A DNA stretch of 64,000 nt from Epichloe hybrida. Lineage: Eukaryota; Ascomycota; Sordariomycetes; Hypocreales; Clavicipitaceae. The position numbers were made by a program, and so were the translations under genes. The stretch lies in the NCBI GenBank assembly GCA_019022495.1, contig JAFEKR010000002.1, positions 496,001-560,000 of the forward strand, given 5' to 3'. Shown here one piece after another: positions 59,629 through 64,000 of this stretch (its first letter is position 1; the number at the start of each line of letters is the position of its first letter). The notes under the pieces are model-generated. The model did not search any database. It was not told the DNA's origin and saw nothing but the letters and a program-made list of their open reading frames with translations.

Positions 59629-62076
59629 ATGAAGTCAGCCAAACCCGCGGCCGTGGACGCACCATCGCATCGGAGATCACAGCCCTCACGGCAAGCACGA
59701 ACGAACCCTTCACGAAGCTCTGCCAATGCTGGACGACCTGGCGATAGTAGAAATGCCGCCAATGGCCGTCCCTTGAGAAATCGGCCCGTGGATATCTTCC
59801 CTGCCATTACTCATTTCGCAGATGCCATGTCCGCGCTCCCCAAAGAGCTCGTACGGCACTTCACTCTGCTCAAGGAAGTGGACGCCAAGATTTTCGCTCC
59901 CGAGGAACAGCTCTTCAAACTCGTCGCGGCGACTACAGAATCGTCTGTAACTGAGCCTCGAGCCACTTGCGATGCACCTAGTACTGCGCCACCGGGTTCC
60001 GCGCCCATGAGCGGCCAGAACAGCCCCAGCGGCATGACCCTGAATCGAGCGCCTCCATCGTCGGCCCCTTCAATCTCGAGTGCAACAGCTGCGCCTACCA
60101 GTGTCTTCGATCCCTCCAACATCCCTCGCCGACAAATTTTTCGACGGACTGCTTTCAAGATCCAGGAAATGCTCGTCTCACTCGAAGAGAAGAATCATGT
60201 GCTTTCCACAGCCAACGAAGCTTTACAACGGCAGCTGGCGCGAGTCGAAGATGTGTGGCCGCACCTGGAGAATGAGTTCAGCGACGAAGCAAAATGGGGC
60301 AGCACTACACATTGGGCATATCCGGAGAACAGGTCTGTTGGAAAAGTTTCCCAGACGGAGAGAATCCGTCGTGACGGCGCCGCAGCCATCTCCGCCGCAG
60401 CCCAAGCCCTTGCTGAAGAGGCAGCCGCTAGAAGCGACGCCCGCAAGCAAGCTGTACAGGCTAAGAAGAACTTGAAGAATCAGCACCAAGACTCGGATGC
60501 CGATGATGTTGAGAAGCGGCAGAAAGAGGCGCCCAAGAAGACGGCCAAGTCGCGGAAAACAGCTGCCATCGAGGCCAACAGTGCTGGCTTAGGTATCTCG
60601 GCGTCCACGACCAACGGCAATCATCCTCCCAAGAGGAGAAAAGTGGAAAAGACTGCCAACTGCGAGAAAGCGACCAGTGCTGCTACCGTCGCCGCCACCA
60701 CTACTGCCGCCACAAGTGCCACTGCCGTTCCCGCCGCCGCTTCCTCCGCCAGCACCAGCACCAGCGCCGGCACCAGCACCAGCACCACTAGCACTACATA
60801 TAATGCTGCTGGAACTGGACTTGACGCTGGAGTTGCGGCTGCGTTCATGAGCATGGTATTCGGCAACAATGCGCCGAAGCCCAAGACAAGTAGCCCCAGA
60901 GGGACACCAGCTCCGGACGGACAAAAGAAGCGCAAAGCTCTACCAACCGGTAGCGTGCAGGCAAAGAAGAAGTAAGTTGTGTTAAAGATCCCCGAGACCC
61001 TGGCCTTGGTCGACATTGGTATTCGGCATCACACGTCTCTTTTTGATCACGCAAAGTAACATTCTCGCTACAGAAACGGCATGTCCCCCTCGACAACTTC
61101 ATCTCCCGTCATGGGGCCCTTCCCCGACCCCAAAGTCCCGGCTCGAGCATCTCCTGCACCCAGCAGCGCACCCCGTCCAGCATCGTCCCGCGCCCGACAA
61201 AACTCTATACAATCCAATGTGGAAAATGGCAAGGCCCGGCCGTCATCTTCAGCCGCTGCCAACAAGATTAACGGCAACGGAGCCAACACACCCGAACCGG
61301 CTTCCACAGCTACATTGCCCAAGCCAGGACAGGACAGCAAGCCCACCAAGGAAGCAAGCGCGCCTATAAAGACGGAGCTCATCAAGAAAGAAACCGAGAA
61401 GCCCGAAAGCGCATCTACCACGACTGCAACGTCGACGAGTTCCATTCACAAGAAAGATGGCAAGCCCGAAGAAGCGGACCAAAAGAGCGAGTCTGTCACA
61501 GCACCCGTCCCTCCGCCAGTCACCACGAAATCCGGCCGTGCCAGCAAACCATCCACCCCTGCGCTAGCCACCTTCCAAGAAGCAGCAGCAGCAGCAGCAG
61601 CAGCCAGTAGATCAAGGCCGTCCCGCGCAGAAGGCACCAACAGTCGCAAGAGCCACAAGAAGTCGGGCCCCGTCGCGCAGCAGCCCCTCATCCAGCAAGT
61701 CCAGGCGGCAGACACAGACGCAAGCAGCAGCATGCAAGGGGACGACGAAGAGGGGGATATCGATGCAGACGAGCCAACCTACTGCTACTGCAACAGCGTA
61801 AGCTACGGCGAAATGGTGGCGTGCGACGCAGACGGCTGCGAAAGAGAATGGTTCCACCTAGCGTGTGTAGGGTTAAAAGTTGCTCCTGGCTCAAAGAGTG
61901 AGTAATACTTGCCTCCTCCCGACGGGCCTGTCGTCCTCATCCCCTCCACCTTTTTTTTATTTTTTTTATTTTTTTTATTATCATTCATCGCTAACGCACC
62001 CCCCCTTTTAGCAAAATGGTACTGCGAAGACTGCAAAGACCGTTTAAAAATTGGCAACAAAAAGGCTGGACGGTAG
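59629..62076 (+). CDS. ING-family PHD-finger chromatin protein
   Basis: Chromatin reader of the ING/Pho23/Yng family, expected in a histone deacetylase or acetyltransferase complex. Exons are 59629-60971, 61074-61897 and 62012-62076; introns of 102 and 114 bp; 743 aa. The N-terminal ING dimerisation region contains [20 protein letters not shown] and [10 protein letters not shown]; a second helical part has [20 protein letters not shown]. Long Ala/Ser/Thr/Lys-rich linkers follow, including RRK and KKKRK-like basic patches. The C-terminal PHD finger (Cys4-His-Cys3) starts [20 protein letters not shown], continues WFHLACVGL and ends WYCEDCK, which needs the last splice. The H3K4me3-reading Tyr/Trp positions look intact. 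Which yeast paralogue it matches is unclear. Confidence 0.93.
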
Positions 62077-62725
62077 ACACCGGCTCTTCCTTGGTACAGG
62101 TTTTTTTTTTTTTTTTTTTTAACATGCTCGTGTAACATTGAATGCTTTCGTACCTAATGACGGCGTTTAACATGGCTGGTTGGCTCGGGCTGGCTGGGCT
62201 TCGGTTTTGGGAAAGACGACTGTTCTTCTTCTTCTCTCTCTCTCCTGGCTTTTCTTCTTCTTCCTCATCTCTGGGGAGCGGCTCGTGGGTAGGGAGGGGC
62301 ATCAATGTAGATGACTAGGATATCAGTACATTGTGATTGCTGGCGTTGGCCCGAGTTTTTGGAAGCAATTTTCGGATGGTACGGCAAAGCGATGTTATTT
62401 CAGTGGGCCTTTGCTCGTGGAACGTGGGGACCTCCGTAGAAATGACTTATTAGATGTGGCGGTTCTATGTTCATCGAGGATCATGGCATGTAGAGCAAGC
62501 ACTACCTGTGATGAAGCGCACGTACAACGTGACATGATTCCGAAGTTTGAGAACATATCCATGTTGAAACACTGATGTACAGAGGTGAAGAAATACGAGT
62601 ACATGAAAGAATAGTTAGGACGACGCTGTGATTAAACGAACTAGGGATCCCTGCTCTCCCCGACTCGAGCCCGGGCAGAGGAAATGAAGAGAAAAGGGAC
62701 GCGATGCGATGCGATGCGATGCGGC
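62077..62725. other. Convergent intergenic region ING gene / cis-prenyltransferase
   Basis: Contains a T run (about 62101-62120) 25 bp after the ING stop, a TTC-rich patch near 62224-62266 and (GCGAT)x4 at 62701-62720. No gene seen. Confidence 0.6.
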
Positions 62726-64000
62726 TCATTCCACCAACCGTCTATTCTTGGCCCTGGCCCTCATCAGGGGGGTCGCGGCGTCGTCCCTGTCCTTCTGCTT
62801 CCGTCTCCACTGCCACTCGAGCATGACCCATATGAAGTGCTGCAGGTCAAAGTCGGGCCAGAGGCAGTCGATGAAGAAGATTTGCGTGTCCTGATGACAC
62901 TGCCAGAGCATGAAGTCGCTTAGTCGCTCCACACCGCTTGTGCGGATGAACAGCTCCAGGGGCGGGTCCGAAGCCGTGTACATGTGGTCGTTGAGCGTGG
63001 CCGTCGTGATGCTCTCCGGGCTGGGCAGGCTGGATGAGCCGTACGAGGTGCCGCGGAGACGGCGCTCCGGCGAGTCGGGGGGAAGTGTGGTCGAGGAAGA
63101 GACGTCGCCGGCGTCGTCGTCGTCTTCATCATCATCATCATCATCATCATCATCCCCGGCAGACGGGGCGGGCGTGTCCTCGATGGCTTCGTCTGGGATC
63201 GTAGGGAGCGGCTCCTTGCCGTCGAGCTGCGTGGACATGATTTTTTGGCGTATGCGCGAGGGCGAGAACGGGGCGTTCCTGGGGGGAGGCGGGTCGAGGA
63301 AGTCCTCGACTGTGTTGCGGATGGCCGTTGTGATTTCGGCGCGGGATGTATAGGGGAAGCATATGTTGAGGACGGTCCTGTTTGAACGTTCAAGGTCAGC
63401 TTTTCTTGATTTTGAGAAGGAGAGGGGGGGGGGGAGGAAATAAAATGGATAACGGCGGAGTCGAGTTTCTCGTCGACAGAAAGAGCCGGAGGCCATACTT
63501 GTTGTTATGCTTGGTTCGAGCGACGGCCTTGTCTACCACCTTCAGGACATCTTCGCGGATCATTTCCGTCTGGCCCAGAACACGCACGCAGGCTCCGTAT
63601 CGGTCCAAGATGTCGCCGTAGGTGGTCAGCTGCTCGAGCTTGACTTTGGCCAGCTGCATGAGCCCTTCGACCTCGTGTTTGGGCCGGTTGTAGTTCTCGA
63701 CGCTGAATGCGTAGACGGTAATGACCTTGACGCCGCATTTGTAGCAGATTTCCATGATCTAACGCAATGGATGATCAGTATAGCGAAACCGACAAGACGC
63801 TCCCGGATTTCAAAGGTGGTAAGTAGTCTATTGCGAGAAACAAATATTTTGTTGACGCACCCTGGCGAGAGCTTCAAACCCACGATGATGTCCCTCTACA
63901 GTTTCCATGCGATGACTCTTGGCATACCGCCTGTTGCCGTCCATTTCAAACGCCACATGCTGAGGCATGGGGCCCTGGCGCAAGGCTCCGATGAGAAGCT
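62726..64000 (-). CDS. RER2: Dehydrodolichyl diphosphate synthase catalytic subunit (partial)
   Basis: cis-Prenyltransferase that elongates farnesyl diphosphate with isopentenyl units to make dolichol precursors at the ER. The 5' part lies beyond the window. Visible exons on the minus strand are 64000-63861, 63758-63499 and 63377-62726; introns of 102 and 121 bp; 349 residues seen. Conserved regions are [16 protein letters not shown] (catalytic Asp), [36 protein letters not shown] formed across the last intron, and [17 protein letters not shown] with the C-terminal substrate-binding Arg and Ser. A poorly conserved insert of about 85 residues with a run of Asp/Glu separates the last two blocks, as in other filamentous fungi. 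Rer2 and Srt1 cannot be told apart here. Confidence 0.94.

Noticed and set aside
7731..64000. tRNA genes
   Set aside because: I looked for B-box words of the GGTTCGANTCC type outside coding exons and found none with plausible acceptor-stem pairing; a covariance-model scan would be decisive.

Overview
The window is from a filamentous ascomycete, most probably a sordariomycete of the Hypocreales; I cannot name the species. The evidence is short spliceosomal introns (53-322 bp) with CTAAC/CTGAC-type branch sites, a dispersed 5S rRNA gene, ascomycete-type orthologues (Yme2, Abp2, Sds3/Dep1, an NDUFAF5-like methyltransferase), and an abrupt AT-rich block that looks like repeat-induced point mutation (RIP). 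Sixteen protein-coding genes and one 5S rRNA gene can be supported; nearly all are conserved housekeeping genes. Exon boundaries were worked out by hand, and every complete multi-exon model adds up to a whole number of codons.

Layout. Positions 1-7730 are an AT-rich, CpG-poor, stop-riddled transposon graveyard. Two insertions inside it are still well delimited: 145-2060 and 2468-3967. Each has short terminal inverted repeats beginning CAGAG and a perfect 8-bp target duplication, the signature of hAT-superfamily elements. Composition changes sharply near 7730. Positions 7731-11334 hold no confident gene, only a coding-like relic near 9451-9961. From 11.6 to 34.5 kb genes are dense: hsp70 (+), EMI1-like (-), YME2 (+), ABP2 (-), SDS3/DEP1-like (-), COG7-like (-), PLP-homeostasis protein (+), 5S rRNA (+), AP-2 alpha (-), NDUFAF5 (+), ARPC5 (-). 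A 9.9-kb stretch (34468-44329) has no recognisable protein gene but contains a pyrimidine-rich, mRNA-leader-like segment with a 31-codon ORF. From 44.3 kb to the end come TAF4 (-), YSH1 (+), VPH1 (-), an F-box-like/LRR gene (-), an ING/PHD gene (+) and a cis-prenyltransferase gene (-) cut by the window edge.

Functional links. The neighbours do not form a pathway or a secondary-metabolite cluster. Loose themes are mitochondrial biogenesis (EMI1, YME2, NDUFAF5), vesicle traffic and organelle acidification (COG7, AP-2 alpha, VPH1), actin nucleation (ARPC5), chromatin and transcription (Sds3/Dep1-like, ING-like, TAF4, Abp2) and mRNA 3' end formation (YSH1). Several pairs are divergent and probably share promoters: EMI1/YME2, COG7/PLP protein, AP-2 alpha/NDUFAF5, TAF4/YSH1.

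Most worth following up: the two hAT-like elements in RIP-like DNA; a 13-site intergenic enrichment of TACGGAGTA; a CACTGTAC cluster in one divergent promoter; a 50-bp tandem duplication that changes the ARPC5 C-terminus; a divergent but foldable 5S gene; a gap-type heat-shock element upstream of hsp70; and the candidate micropeptide or non-coding transcript at 40.1-42.3 kb. I found no convincing wholly new multi-gene system.
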